Shown here piece after piece: positions 60,766 through 64,000 of a DNA stretch of 64,000 nucleotides. The DNA lies in NCBI GenBank assembly GCA_963576735.1, contig OY755174.1, positions 7,626,001 through 7,690,000 on the forward strand, read 5' to 3'. The notes beneath the pieces were generated by a model. That model worked only from the letters and a program-made list of their open reading frames with translations. It made no database searches and had not been told where the DNA came from. The position numbers were made by a program, and so were the translations under genes. Origin of the DNA: Bedellia somnulentella (taxonomy: Eukaryota; Arthropoda; Insecta; Lepidoptera; Bedelliidae). Position 1 is the first letter of the stretch. Each line of letters begins with the position of its first letter.

Positions 60766-63529
60766 GGTTTGTATGTTCCTTATGGAAACAAAAACTACTC
60801 GACGGATTTTAACGAAACTTGGTACAATTATTCTCCATACTCCTGGACAGGTTTTTGTATACTTTCCAGCAGAGTAGTAAAGGGGAATTTTGGGAAATTT
60901 TGGGAAAACGGGAGAAGTTACTACATTTTTTAAGCTTCCGTCGCGTGTGCAGCCTTAATGGTTAAACTTACATAGAAATCATGTATCACGAAAATATTCT
61001 TCATAAAATTATCTAAAAAAAAATCCGCAACAGTTTATGTCTATCTTTTACGGTTGACTCACAATAACACGTGTAATTCCTGATAGCTTAGCAGTTCTGA
61101 ACATTCTGATTATATTTGTTTACTCTTACGTTTGTAAACCTCTCACTCATCCCTAATAAAAAAAAGGTAACATTATTACCTATTCAATAAAAAAATAATC
61201 ATAGAAATCGGTAGAGAAACACCGAAATCATACATAAAATAAGCCATCGCGCCCGTGACCAAAACCGAATCGTTACTAATTTACATATAACATACTAGAT
61301 GGCGCCAGTAGTTGCATCCTACAACACGTAATGATTTATTTTTTAGATTGTTATAAATACTTCATAGCGTTTTATTCCGAAATTTGCTATTAAACGGAAA
61401 TACTGATCCGTTGATTAAAGCGCATTAAAAATCACCAAACTACACTGTTTAGGGAGTGCTATAAATTTAATAAATTGAAAACATTGCGCTGAATTTCACA
61501 ATGCTTGAGCAGTGACTAAAGAAAGAAACCTCAGATATTTAAAATACAACGCTACCCGTGCGAAGCTGGGACGATCCACTAGTAGTACATATAGTAACTA
61601 TTGCTTTTCGGGTCTTTAATCGCGTGTTACAACATGGGTTTAGTTTAATAATAGTTGTTTTAATTGTAATCGCGAAAGTCTTAGAAAATACTAAGTAGAG
61701 GCCCGATGGGTGCTGCCCCCTACACTAACCGTTGGTGATGGTGGGTGAGTTGCCAGCAGAGCTTGATCGGGAATATGGGGATTGTCCGAGATGAATGATA
61801 TCCTATTTCATGATGCAATAGTTCTAGCTATTATTCTAAGCTAACACAATAACTTTTTCTTTACTGAAAGCTTGTGTCCTTTGAGTTTTGATCCCGGGTC
61901 TCTCGAATGTTCATAGAGGTTAGATTTACCGACGGCAAATTTTGAATACCCTGTATTTTCTTATAGTCTTACTATTGTCAAAAAATTAAATTAACTCCCG
62001 CTCCCCTTGTATTATCCCGCATTTTCATACCCTACCGATATCGAGCGCCAAAATCCACAATTCAATGTAAAATGAAAAATAGTGAATAAAGATAAAACAG
62101 AAAGTAGGTAAATGATTCGAAAAGTGCACCGAGTAATAGTATGAGCTACAGGTTAAAGCGCAATATATTCCACTTCTTACGTATCTTAAAAAACATCGAT
62201 AGTCGACACCGCGGTTTAAAGAATACCAGAGCGCCATCTATTGCATACCTCAAGAACTAACGTAACGTAAATACTTATAATGTAAAAAAATAGTTTAGAC
62301 GATAAAACAAATTGTACGTCATCCCTCGGATATTCCTCATTCTCAAGGATACATTATCGTATCATTTAGCTTCTAAATTAACATGTTTATATTGGTTTGC
62401 AATATAGTTCCTTGTTTTAAATCATACACAGCGCCATCTCCAATCCATATTCCATCCAGCAAGCAAACAATATTTTAGTTTTCCCTCGGGAATATCATTT
62501 TCCCGGGATTTAAAGTACCCTATTATTTAATCTGGACTTCTAACTATACGTCTGCAAAATTTCAAAGCAATCGGTTCAGTAGATACGGCGTGAAAGCGGC
62601 ACAAATAAACAAACAAACAAACTCACTTTCCAATTTATAATATTAGTATGGATTATAATGATAAGTTATGGAAACTACAAACCATCCTGCTCGAGTCGTC
62701 CAGTGTGGCTCACACACCTATTGATATAGAAGTCTTAGTTGATAATCACAAAAAAAGGCGTCGCGGCCTTAAAAGGAAAACAAAGCAACCAGCAATATAA
62801 CTACTATCAGCTTCATCATAACATACTTGATGAATGCTTGTCTGATTTGTTTGTGCAGCAAACAACGCAGCCACGTCATCCACCTGTTATTTATTATTTC
62901 CAAAGGGATTACTAACAAATTTGTCATAACAGAATTATCTCCTCCGCCCACATCTATAAATCTCTCTGCTCCTCTCATTTGACGGCCAAAGACAATGTTT
63001 GCTCTCTGAAATGTTTGTCCTTTAGATACAGTACGATGCTCGGTGATGACGATTTGAAACTGGATCAATATTTGCTTAAAATTTTACCAAAATTATTTAC
63101 TATCACGAAGTCACGATTTTCCTTATTGCCAACTTAGAGCTAGTTAGATAATTTTGGAATGTCTAGTTCCAAATTAAAGTTTAAGAATGTGCATTTTTAT
63201 AATATTTTTGTACTGATAACTAATGCCCATGTCTGATGTTTTGTTATTACCACTAATTGGAATAACATGGAAGACCTATTCTCGAACCATGTACATTATC
63301 CGTAAAGCACATAAAAAATATATTTCTATCTTCCAAGGAGAGAGGTCAATAACAGGCGTTCTTGAATGTAACCCAAATCTACATGTATATTAATAAAAGC
63401 TGTATTATTTCGCAGAATTTCAAGATGACTCCACAATGGAACGTCTGGGAGCTGCCGGCTGACCGGTCGTCAAGTTGGGCGGACCCGCGGGCCCGAGATG
63501 GGGATAACGAGGACACCAGTATCGAATAA
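26644..63529 (+). CDS. ADAMTS-family secreted metalloprotease, 13 exons, 745 aa
   Basis: This is a secreted zinc metalloprotease of the ADAMTS type, which acts on extracellular matrix. The order is signal peptide 1-24, prodomain to about 215, catalytic domain about 218-437, disintegrin-like region about 437-530, thrombospondin type 1 repeat from GWSLWQDRGC (562), and cysteine-rich domain 609-708, with a 37-aa tail. The zinc site HEIGHNLGMHHD is at 385-396, split by an intron in N390, with the Met-turn FIMSPS at 407-412. Possible furin-type sites are VIRRAR and PRTRDR before NYTVEIALFLDE. The exons sum to 2238 nt, with every phase matching and no internal stop. It is a short ADAMTS, with no spacer or extra thrombospondin repeats. 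Joining the exon at 26644 to 42367 across 15.6 kb is my inference; the rest is strong. It is divergent from the GPCR gene. Confidence 0.85.
26720..27700. other. ADAMTS intron 1, AT-rich part
   Basis: No coding frame or clear repeat was recognised. Confidence 0.45.
27827..28290 (-). pseudogene. Non-LTR LINE fragment, ORF2 C-terminal region
   Basis: On -: LPEPILENDHAKIYWDRSVI, KPDIVVWDRS and LVDVTIPHDEGLVKAETEKR, then YLDLAHEITEMW and RRLDFCGVSVQ. The WDxxxITNxTI...DIVVWD...VDVTIPHD order is typical of the C-terminal part of some insect LINE polyproteins. No start or RT core is present. Confidence 0.7.
28560..28606 (+). promoter_or_regulatory. TATA-like box with a nearby splice donor
   Basis: ACATTATATAATCGCAC lies in a GC-rich patch, and AATCTC/GTAAGT follows about 35 bp later. 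It could be an alternative first exon of the ADAMTS gene or part of a retroelement. Weak evidence. Confidence 0.2.
29413..29665 (-). repeat. Dispersed repeat family A, near complete
   Basis: Inverted copy from CATACATACATATACTCACG (tail end) to AAGCCGACACTACACAGC, with all internal blocks present. Confidence 0.75.
29795..30070 (+). mobile_element. SINE family B, 5'-truncated
   Basis: Starts at AAAGTCATATGTGTGGTTAA without the tRNA-like head and ends in GGCGTGAACGTTTATGTATG. Confidence 0.75.
30186..30350 (-). pseudogene. Non-LTR LINE fragment, C-terminal region
   Basis: On -: IKELSARLMEVTGDPRAGSY, then LGQRISLAIQRGYFASILGT and LPYNENDEFHEIF, open over about 50 codons. It is related to the piece at 25000. 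Confidence 0.7.
30416..31400 (-). mobile_element. Non-autonomous Helitron, copy 1 of a tandem pair
   Basis: On - it begins TCTATACTTATAATAAATCT at 31400 and ends GGGACGATCCACTAG at 30416, followed by T. It contains (CAGA)n at 31232-31279 and no coding capacity. The base before the 5' TC is T rather than A, because a second copy abuts. Confidence 0.8.
31404..32350 (-). mobile_element. Non-autonomous Helitron, copy 2 of the tandem pair
   Basis: Same family, 947 bp. TC at 32350 is preceded by A on - and CTAG at 31404-31407 is followed by T. Only three bases separate it from copy 1. It differs by small indels and has a shorter CAGA run. Confidence 0.82.
32432..32604 (-). mobile_element. Non-autonomous Helitron, 3' fragment
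   Basis: Only the 3' end is present, from CTAG at 32432-32435 (GGATCGGCCCCGCTTCGCAC adjoining) to the block with AAAGCGCTTTAATGAAAGGT, then it is lost 60 bp before the mariner. Confidence 0.75.
32666..33968 (-). mobile_element. Mariner transposon, decayed, with TA target site
   Basis: The terminal inverted repeats share AAGTATCGGGAA and TGTCAATAAAA (about 24 of 27 bases), and TA stands at both sides (32664-32665 and 33969-33970). The length of 1303 bp is normal for mariner. The transposase inside has stops. Confidence 0.87.
32705..33790 (-). pseudogene. Mariner transposase, inactivated
   Basis: On -, VEQRVCLKFCVSNDISCGVQ and RNTYGESCISKTRAY form the N-terminal helix-turn-helix region. GREVVVDLPRSGRPSTVTTK follows. 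The catalytic triad D,D34D is intact: TGDETWVYKYD, HHDNAPSH and PYSPDMAPSDFF. Breaks are two consecutive stops after SKTRAY, a stop in LEN*RMSL at about 33530, and a frameshift after FPKLK at about 32895. The last part reads WVKRWRCCSASDGAYFEGDK in another frame, ending at 32705. Confidence 0.88.
34037..36060 (+). mobile_element. 2.0-kb DNA transposon with about 340-bp TIRs, nuclease/CXC type
   Basis: 34037-34380 and 35731-36060 are near-identical inverted copies, starting AGTCCGGTCGAC at the outer end. Between them lies a two-frame protein with nuclease-like and cysteine-rich domains. The flanks share TAT/ATAT, compatible with a 3-4-bp target duplication. From general knowledge, Academ elements combine an XPG-like nuclease, a Cys8 zinc finger and 3-4-bp duplications, so Academ-like is my working label; this is inference. 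It lies in ADAMTS intron 1, immediately after the mariner. Confidence 0.75.
34386..35322 (+). pseudogene. Nuclease-like plus CXC (tesmin/TSO1-like) transposon protein, broken
   Basis: The first frame reads AHEDADVLIANTA, VEDVDVLILLTALG and FLHAVSGCDTTSAPYGLGKN, an Asp-rich order like PIN/XPG nucleases. It stops at 34862. The continuation lies in the frame of 34810-35322: ARLPPTRDAANYHSLRTYQQ, the WGW motif, then CKCSKGCSTGACSCKKAG and CSAMCKYCTGNSC. An acidic tail follows with two short basic ends. A one-base frameshift near 34855 splits it. No credible ATG is present, since the frame runs straight out of the left TIR, so the N-terminus appears deleted. Confidence 0.75.
36117..36143 (+). repeat. 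(GTCT)n microsatellite
   Basis: About seven GTCT units, followed by TTCATCACGTTAATTCTGCC, part of an unclassified repeat up to about 36400. Confidence 0.8.
36478..36560 (+). mobile_element. tRNA-like SINE head
   Basis: TGCGTGGCGTAGCGGTATAC (A-box region) and GGTTCGAATCCCGGGTGGTC (B-box region) are spaced as in tRNA, but the acceptor ends do not pair properly. Confidence 0.5.
36673..37035 (+). mobile_element. SINE family B, full length, with target duplication
   Basis: TGAAAGCATAT is present at 36662-36672 and 37036-37046. The head has ATAGTCCAGTGGGTAGAGCA and GAGTTCCAATCCTGGGACGG, and the body ends in GGCGTGAACGTTTATG. Confidence 0.88.
37310..37843 (+). mobile_element. Helitron family 2 fragment with 3' end
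   Basis: Ends with CGCGGACGTAGTCGCGGGCA and AAAAGCTAG at 37843. The same 3' end and interior occur inverted at 59569-60302. A family A segment (37555-37735) lies in the same internal place in both copies, so it was carried by the element. Confidence 0.65.
37844..39506 (-). mobile_element. Non-autonomous Helitron fragment, split by a later insertion
   Basis: Left part 37844-37962 and right part 39063-39506 align end to end with the copies at 30416 and 31404, broken inside a segment that reads AAACAAATATAATCAGAATG in the intact copy. Confidence 0.75.
37963..39058. mobile_element. 1.1-kb unclassified element inserted in the Helitron
   Basis: Starts CTAGGTTGGCATGGGACCGT and ends at the hairpin TGGAGCTTCGCTCCA plus AC. 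AATA stands on both sides and the Helitron resumes without loss. It contains AGGAGCGAAGCGAGCTATTG near one end. No coding frame was recognised. Confidence 0.6.
39510..40230. other. AT-rich intron DNA
   Basis: Low-complexity A/T-rich sequence, (TTTA)n at 39645-39667, no features. Confidence 0.5.
40243..40300 (+). mobile_element. tRNA-like SINE head, family D type
   Basis: TTCCGTGTCCTAGAGGATAG and GGGTTCGAATCCCGCCATGA sit as A- and B-box regions. Confidence 0.45.
40365..40830 (-). repeat. Two family A copies, inverted, one eroded
   Basis: The first runs from ATACCCGGCTATGAATCC to GGAAGAAATGGGGTAGCGGT (40365-40585). The second, 40600-40830, keeps only blocks such as AATCCCAAAAAGGGTTTGCC. Confidence 0.6.
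40960..41040 (+). repeat. SINE family D 3' end
   Basis: GGGACTAACTGGATCCGTGT followed by a GTCCGTATATATTTATGTAT tail, as at 19430. Confidence 0.45.
41041..41870. other. ADAMTS intron 1 DNA, nothing recognised
   Basis: AT-rich, no coding frame or clear repeat. Confidence 0.45.
41880..42150 (-). mobile_element. SINE family B, inverted and diverged
   Basis: CGTGTATCCCCGAAGATATG through CACCGTTAACCATGATAAAT matches the body; the head is degenerate. Confidence 0.6.
42367..42557 (+). CDS. ADAMTS exon 2: prodomain start
   Basis: Acceptor TGGTTTTTCCAG, donor GTAAGA, 191 nt. Encodes EIFPAQNWWWLDGYDGG through VPLPYSFDALG. Confidence 0.8.
42764..42992 (+). repeat. Dispersed repeat family A inside ADAMTS intron 2
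   Basis: CGGCTTAGAATAGCACTACC to GCCGTGAGTATAAGTATG. It ends only 15 bp before the exon 3 acceptor and places a GTGAGTAT donor-like motif there. Confidence 0.75.
43008..43179 (+). CDS. ADAMTS exon 3: prodomain
   Basis: 172 nt, acceptor ACACTATTTCCCAG, donor GTAAAT. SFELQLVPNRRLLSPQF is the usual prodomain motif. It also holds DPTCHYLHAGHG and SACRD. Confidence 0.93.
43575..43907 (+). CDS. ADAMTS exon 4: prodomain end and start of protease
   Basis: 333 nt, acceptor CACTTTCCAG, donor GTACGT. HGLIVVDNSTYEVRPL, then a Pro/Arg-rich linker with VIRRAR and PRTRDR, then NYTVEIALFLDEAAY. Confidence 0.93.
43987..44195 (+). CDS. ADAMTS exon 5: catalytic domain
   Basis: 209 nt, acceptor GGCGGATTACAG, donor GTACGT. 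Encodes VQALYHHPSLGTRIQLSLVR through HWDMALLLSG. Confidence 0.93.
44444..44635 (+). CDS. ADAMTS exon 6: catalytic domain, first half of zinc site
   Basis: 192 nt, acceptor TTTCCCCTTTCCAG, donor GTCGGT. MDFYSEEGGRRNGVTMGLAP, CLPAHSCVVAEFG and the zinc residues HEIGH, split within the next asparagine. Confidence 0.95.
44700..44925 (-). mobile_element. SINE family B-like fragment
   Basis: CATGTGATAAGGCGCAGGCC and GTAGGCCCGACTCTGGATTC correspond to the inverted body and head of family B, strongly diverged. Confidence 0.45.
45118..45246 (+). CDS. ADAMTS exon 7: end of catalytic domain
   Basis: 129 nt, acceptor TGACGTCATTGCAG, donor GTGAGT. NLGMHHDGTGNGCTRDGF completes the zinc site; FIMSPS is the Met-turn. 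Confidence 0.95.
45320..45440 (-). mobile_element. SINE family B 3' fragment
   Basis: AAACGCTCACGCCGTATATC to GAGTACCCACGTTTCGCTTG, the inverted 3' half. Confidence 0.6.
45751..45874 (+). CDS. ADAMTS exon 8: disintegrin-like region start
   Basis: 124 nt, acceptor AACAATTTCAG, donor GTATTG. WATCLLDGGDDLDMD and APGMLWGAKKQCE. Confidence 0.93.
46280..47880 (+). pseudogene. Jockey-like LINE reverse transcriptase, deleted and broken
   Basis: TNKESVVELANYFYSVYAKD, ALTQLKPKKSAGPGRIPAFL, then after a SINE insertion YPHRWKISKVVPVPKGN. A deletion follows. It resumes with GVSQGSNLGPLEFTILINDL, LLFADDLKLFYRI (the FADD catalytic box) and INGLE-free thumb motifs such as RAYRNLAFLIRTVRGF. A stop at 47398 and the missing palm segment inactivate it. 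It ends in an A-rich (AATAAATAAATA) tail near 48110. It lies in ADAMTS intron 8. Confidence 0.8.
46560..46943 (-). mobile_element. SINE family B inserted in the jockey-like LINE
   Basis: AATCTTTGTTTAGCAT is duplicated at 46543-46558 and 46944-46959. The LINE frame NLCLA stops at the insert and reads on beyond it. Inverted head: GTTCTACCCACTGGACTATC. Confidence 0.9.
48992..49132 (+). CDS. ADAMTS exon 9: disintegrin-like region
   Basis: 141 nt, acceptor TTGGCATTACACAG, donor GTCAGT. VLLRDTDAAPSG, LCAQLTCRSPHRAGFYY and GTACGERM; very GC-rich. Confidence 0.93.
49797..50057 (+). CDS. ADAMTS exon 10: thrombospondin type 1 repeat
   Basis: 261 nt, acceptor TTCTTACTCCAG, donor GTGAGT. WCQGGECV closes the previous region. 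GGWSLWQDRGCRSGCTLRSR, with WxxW and CRSGC, opens the repeat, followed by RRRTCLAAQCDGATYD. Confidence 0.95.
50216..50940 (-). mobile_element. SINE family B split by a TIR element
   Basis: The body spans 50220-50500. The tRNA-like head is broken in two: the B-box half at 50500-50540 and the A-box half ACCCAATGAGCTATCACGTC at 50918-50937. Confidence 0.75.
50541..50894. mobile_element. 354-bp MITE with perfect 18-bp TIRs inside the SINE head
   Basis: CTAAAAACAAGTATGTCG at 50541-50558 and its exact reverse complement at 50877-50894. No coding frame. Target duplication not resolved. Confidence 0.8.
52084..52315 (+). repeat. Two decayed copies of the exon 11 acceptor and first codons
   Basis: CTACAG/GTATGCGGCAAAAAGCGCAG (junction 52095/52096) and CTACAG/GTGTAAGGCAAGAAGCGTCG (52213/52214) copy the start of exon 11, GTGTGCGGCAAGAAACGTCG. 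Each is followed by the same intronic block with CATAGTATTTTGCTAA. The second has a stop in codon 2. Confidence 0.85.
52328..52451 (+). CDS. ADAMTS exon 11: cysteine-rich domain start
   Basis: 124 nt, acceptor TATTCTACAG, donor GTGAGA, ends in phase 1. VCGKKRRAGVSELAARKCAE, then LQAPHDS. Confidence 0.92.
52589..52830 (+). repeat. Partial downstream copies of exon 11
   Basis: 52589-52664 copies the 3' part of exon 11 and keeps an open frame (KCAELAAGVPSRDACGGGLQ then APHDS) and the donor GTGAGA, but has no acceptor. 52790-52825 is a shorter third piece. Family A fragments (52496-52588 and 52700-52790) are duplicated with them. Confidence 0.85.
52838..53030 (-). mobile_element. SINE-like family C, lacks one end
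   Basis: ACTAATAAATAAAGAATAAA, then inverted B-box (GGGAATCGAACCCGCGACCT) and A-box (CTCTGCCAATTGAGCTACCG) as at 10919; the second inverted end is missing. Confidence 0.8.
53100..54130. other. ADAMTS intron 11 DNA, nothing firm
   Basis: A possible tRNA-like remnant near 53140 (GTAGTTCAGTAGGTCGAGCA) is too weak to call. Confidence 0.35.
54237..54430 (-). repeat. Dispersed repeat family A
   Basis: Inverted copy, GAATTAGAAATTCCTCAGCC to AAGCTGACACTACACAGC. Confidence 0.65.
54633..54808 (+). CDS. ADAMTS exon 12: cysteine-rich domain
   Basis: 176 nt, acceptor TTTTATTCAG, donor GTTTGT. MWMGCAVFCRRAMGGGFF, LDPYFPDGTWCHHDGTHH and CLQHHCLPE are the canonical motifs. Confidence 0.94.
54851..54910 (+). 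repeat. Partial tandem copy of exon 12 in the next intron
   Basis: A 36-bp stretch from CGGGACCTGGTGCCACCACG onward is identical to exon 12 at 123 bp offset. It would read PHGTWCHHDGTHHYFCLS. Neighbouring CTTAGTTTGG is also repeated. Confidence 0.88.
54925..55315. repeat. Family A fragments, one inverted and one direct
   Basis: 54925-55035 inverted (ACTCACGGCTATAAATTCCT) and 55195-55315 direct (GGTTGCCCCTTTTTGGGATT with a TATG tail). Confidence 0.55.
55320..55665 (+). mobile_element. SINE family B variant
   Basis: B-box half GGTTCAAATCCCGGGGGCCT, then the full body to GGCGTGAACGTTTGAG. Head start degenerate. Confidence 0.7.
56530..56705 (+). repeat. LINE-tail-like repeat
   Basis: CAAGCTTCGGAAGGCACGTT to CCCCTCTCGCCGGGCATATA, related to 16264. 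Confidence 0.5.
56935..57005 (-). repeat. Family A tail fragment
   Basis: CATACATACATATACTCACG, then CCCTAGAAGGGGTAGCCAGA. Confidence 0.55.
57280..57420 (+). pseudogene. 3' end of the RTE-like LINE
   Basis: VLKNAGVRSTKNRWEYI and VNEDREVCQNRK match the C-terminus seen at 13971-14100, diverged. Confidence 0.6.
57750..58124 (+). mobile_element. SINE family B, full length, with target duplication
   Basis: ATACTAAAAAA at 57739-57749 and 58125-58135. Head ATAGTCCAGTGGGTAGAACA and GAGTTCCAATCCTGGGACGG; body complete. Confidence 0.88.
58290..58440 (-). repeat. LINE-derived fragment
   Basis: GCCAATAGATGTTGACTGCT through CATCCATTGGTTTCCCC resembles a segment found in many lepidopteran LINE copies. 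Recognised from general pattern only. Confidence 0.35.
58441..59060. other. ADAMTS last intron, nothing recognised
   Basis: AT-rich DNA without supported features. Confidence 0.45.
59070..59290 (-). repeat. Dispersed repeat family A
   Basis: Inverted copy, CCCACGGCTATAAATCCCTA to AAGCCAACACTTCACAGC. Confidence 0.65.
59569..60302 (-). mobile_element. Helitron family 2 fragment carrying two opposed family A units
   Basis: CTAGCTTTTTGCCCGCGACT at 59569 is the inverted 3' end. A direct (59640-59815) and an inverted (59826-60080) family A unit lie inside. The rest aligns with 37310-37843. Confidence 0.65.
60303..61582 (+). mobile_element. Non-autonomous Helitron with internal duplication
   Basis: Starts TCTATACTTATAATAAATCT and ends GGGACGATCCACTAG/T. 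60346-60612 is repeated at 60648-60915 (302-bp offset), each with a (GTCT)n run. The base before TC is G instead of A. Confidence 0.8.
61583..62480. other. Intron DNA with a short repeat
   Basis: GGGTGCTGCCCCCTACACTA at 61710 is similar to the inverse of 37280-37310. Otherwise nothing recognised. Confidence 0.4.
62490..62655 (+). repeat. RTE-type or Helitron-like repeat tail
   Basis: TTTCAAAGCAATCGGTTCAG, then CACAAATAAACAAACAAACA, ending TTATAATATTAGTATGGAT. A common arthropod repeat end; class uncertain. Confidence 0.45.
62657..63415. other. ADAMTS last intron, end
   Basis: A 99-codon frame on - (62769-63068) has no recognised motif. Nothing else supported. Confidence 0.4.
63416..63529 (+). 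CDS. ADAMTS exon 13: C-terminal tail
   Basis: 114 nt, acceptor TATTATTTCGCAG, stop TAA 63527-63529. NFKMTPQWNVWELPADRSSS follows directly after CLPE and ends in an acidic DGDNEDTSIE. Confidence 0.88.
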   Translation, partial: NFKMTPQWNVWELPADRSSSWADPRARDGDNEDTSIE

Positions 63530-63581
63530 TATCGATACCATCGCCCTTATTAAGGCGCAAGTGTATACCTTAAAGACTAAA

Positions 63582-63587
63582 AATAAA
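63582..63587 (+). terminator. Likely ADAMTS polyadenylation signal
   Basis: AATAAA 53 nt past the stop, followed within 25 nt by a GT-rich stretch (GTGTTCTGTGTGT), the usual downstream element. Confidence 0.65.
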
Positions 63588-63589
63588 TA

Positions 63590-64000
63590 GGGCTAGTGTT
63601 CTGTGTGTAAAAATGTGTAACAAAAATAATTTTACAATACTACGACTGTGACGTTAACGTTTTTATTTATTTTATGACTTTGAGTTGATATGATAAGCGT
63701 AACAAAATATCAATTTGATAAATCAATTCTCATGCAATATTTAGAATTGATATATTGAAAAAATCCTTTTGGCATTTTGTATACTTAAGTTTGAGATGTT
63801 TTGAAAAACTTTAACATAGTACATCTCCATTGCTATAGAGTTAAAAAGTGTTGTCTATTATGTTCAACCTCAGTATCAATCAGGAAGAAAGTTAATGCCT
63901 AAGATTGCGAATATGAAGAAGAATATAGATACGTCTCTTACTTTGAAGTTGGTAAGGTTGTAACTACCACTATTAAAGTATTTAAAAATACGTGAAGTCT
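63590..64000. other. 3' flank, nothing recognised
   Basis: AT-rich intergenic DNA to the window end. Confidence 0.5.

Noticed and set aside
62769..63068. 99-codon frame on - in the last ADAMTS intron
   Set aside because: No family motif, no splice sites, and it is antisense within an intron; kept only as unexplained.

Overview
The window reads as insect nuclear DNA, most probably from a butterfly or moth. It is AT-rich. It carries intron-containing genes with GT..AG junctions and is packed with nested transposons: Helitrons ending in CTAG, tRNA-headed SINEs, RTE-like and jockey-like LINE remains, a mariner and several TIR elements. The lepidopteran assignment is an inference from the repeat content and gene structure.

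Three host genes are supported. (1) A 14-3-3 zeta gene on + has coding exons from 6141 to 8805. Two 164-nt exons (7546-7709 and 7794-7957) encode the same protein segment and must be mutually exclusive. (2) A 380-aa seven-helix GPCR on - has two exons (21184-20950 and 20870-19963). It lacks recognisable DRY and NPxxY motifs. (3) A large ADAMTS-family secreted metalloprotease gene on + can be assembled from 13 phase-compatible exons between 26644 and 63529. Exon 1 supplies a signal peptide. The later exons supply the prodomain, a zinc-protease domain with HEIGHNLGMHH, a disintegrin-like region, one thrombospondin repeat and a cysteine-rich domain, giving 745 aa. The GPCR and the ADAMTS gene are divergently arranged.

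Layout. 1-3100: end of a PIF1-like helicase, a 446-bp foldback and dispersed repeats. 3100-9320: the 14-3-3 zeta locus. 9320-19500: a repeat field with a Helitron (10606-12160), an RTE-like LINE containing a truncated copy of its own 3' end (13965-16150), and a 1.7-kb TIR element full of TACGGC-type motifs (16590-18295). 19960-21190: the GPCR. 21190-26640: repeats, then the GC-rich start of the ADAMTS gene. 26716-42366: ADAMTS intron 1, with tandem Helitrons, a decayed mariner (32666-33968) and a 2.0-kb long-TIR element carrying a nuclease-like and cysteine-rich CXC protein (34037-36060). 42367-63590: the remaining ADAMTS exons and their repeat-filled introns, including partial copies of two coding exons lying in the introns.

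The most unusual items are the long-TIR nuclease/CXC element (possibly Academ-like), the decoy exon copies beside ADAMTS exons 11 and 12, the motif-rich TIR element at 16590, the LINE that inserted into its own parent copy, and the GPCR with altered signalling motifs. Family letters A to D for dispersed repeats are local labels used only here. No searches were run; family assignments rest on motifs read directly from the sequence and on general knowledge of the families.
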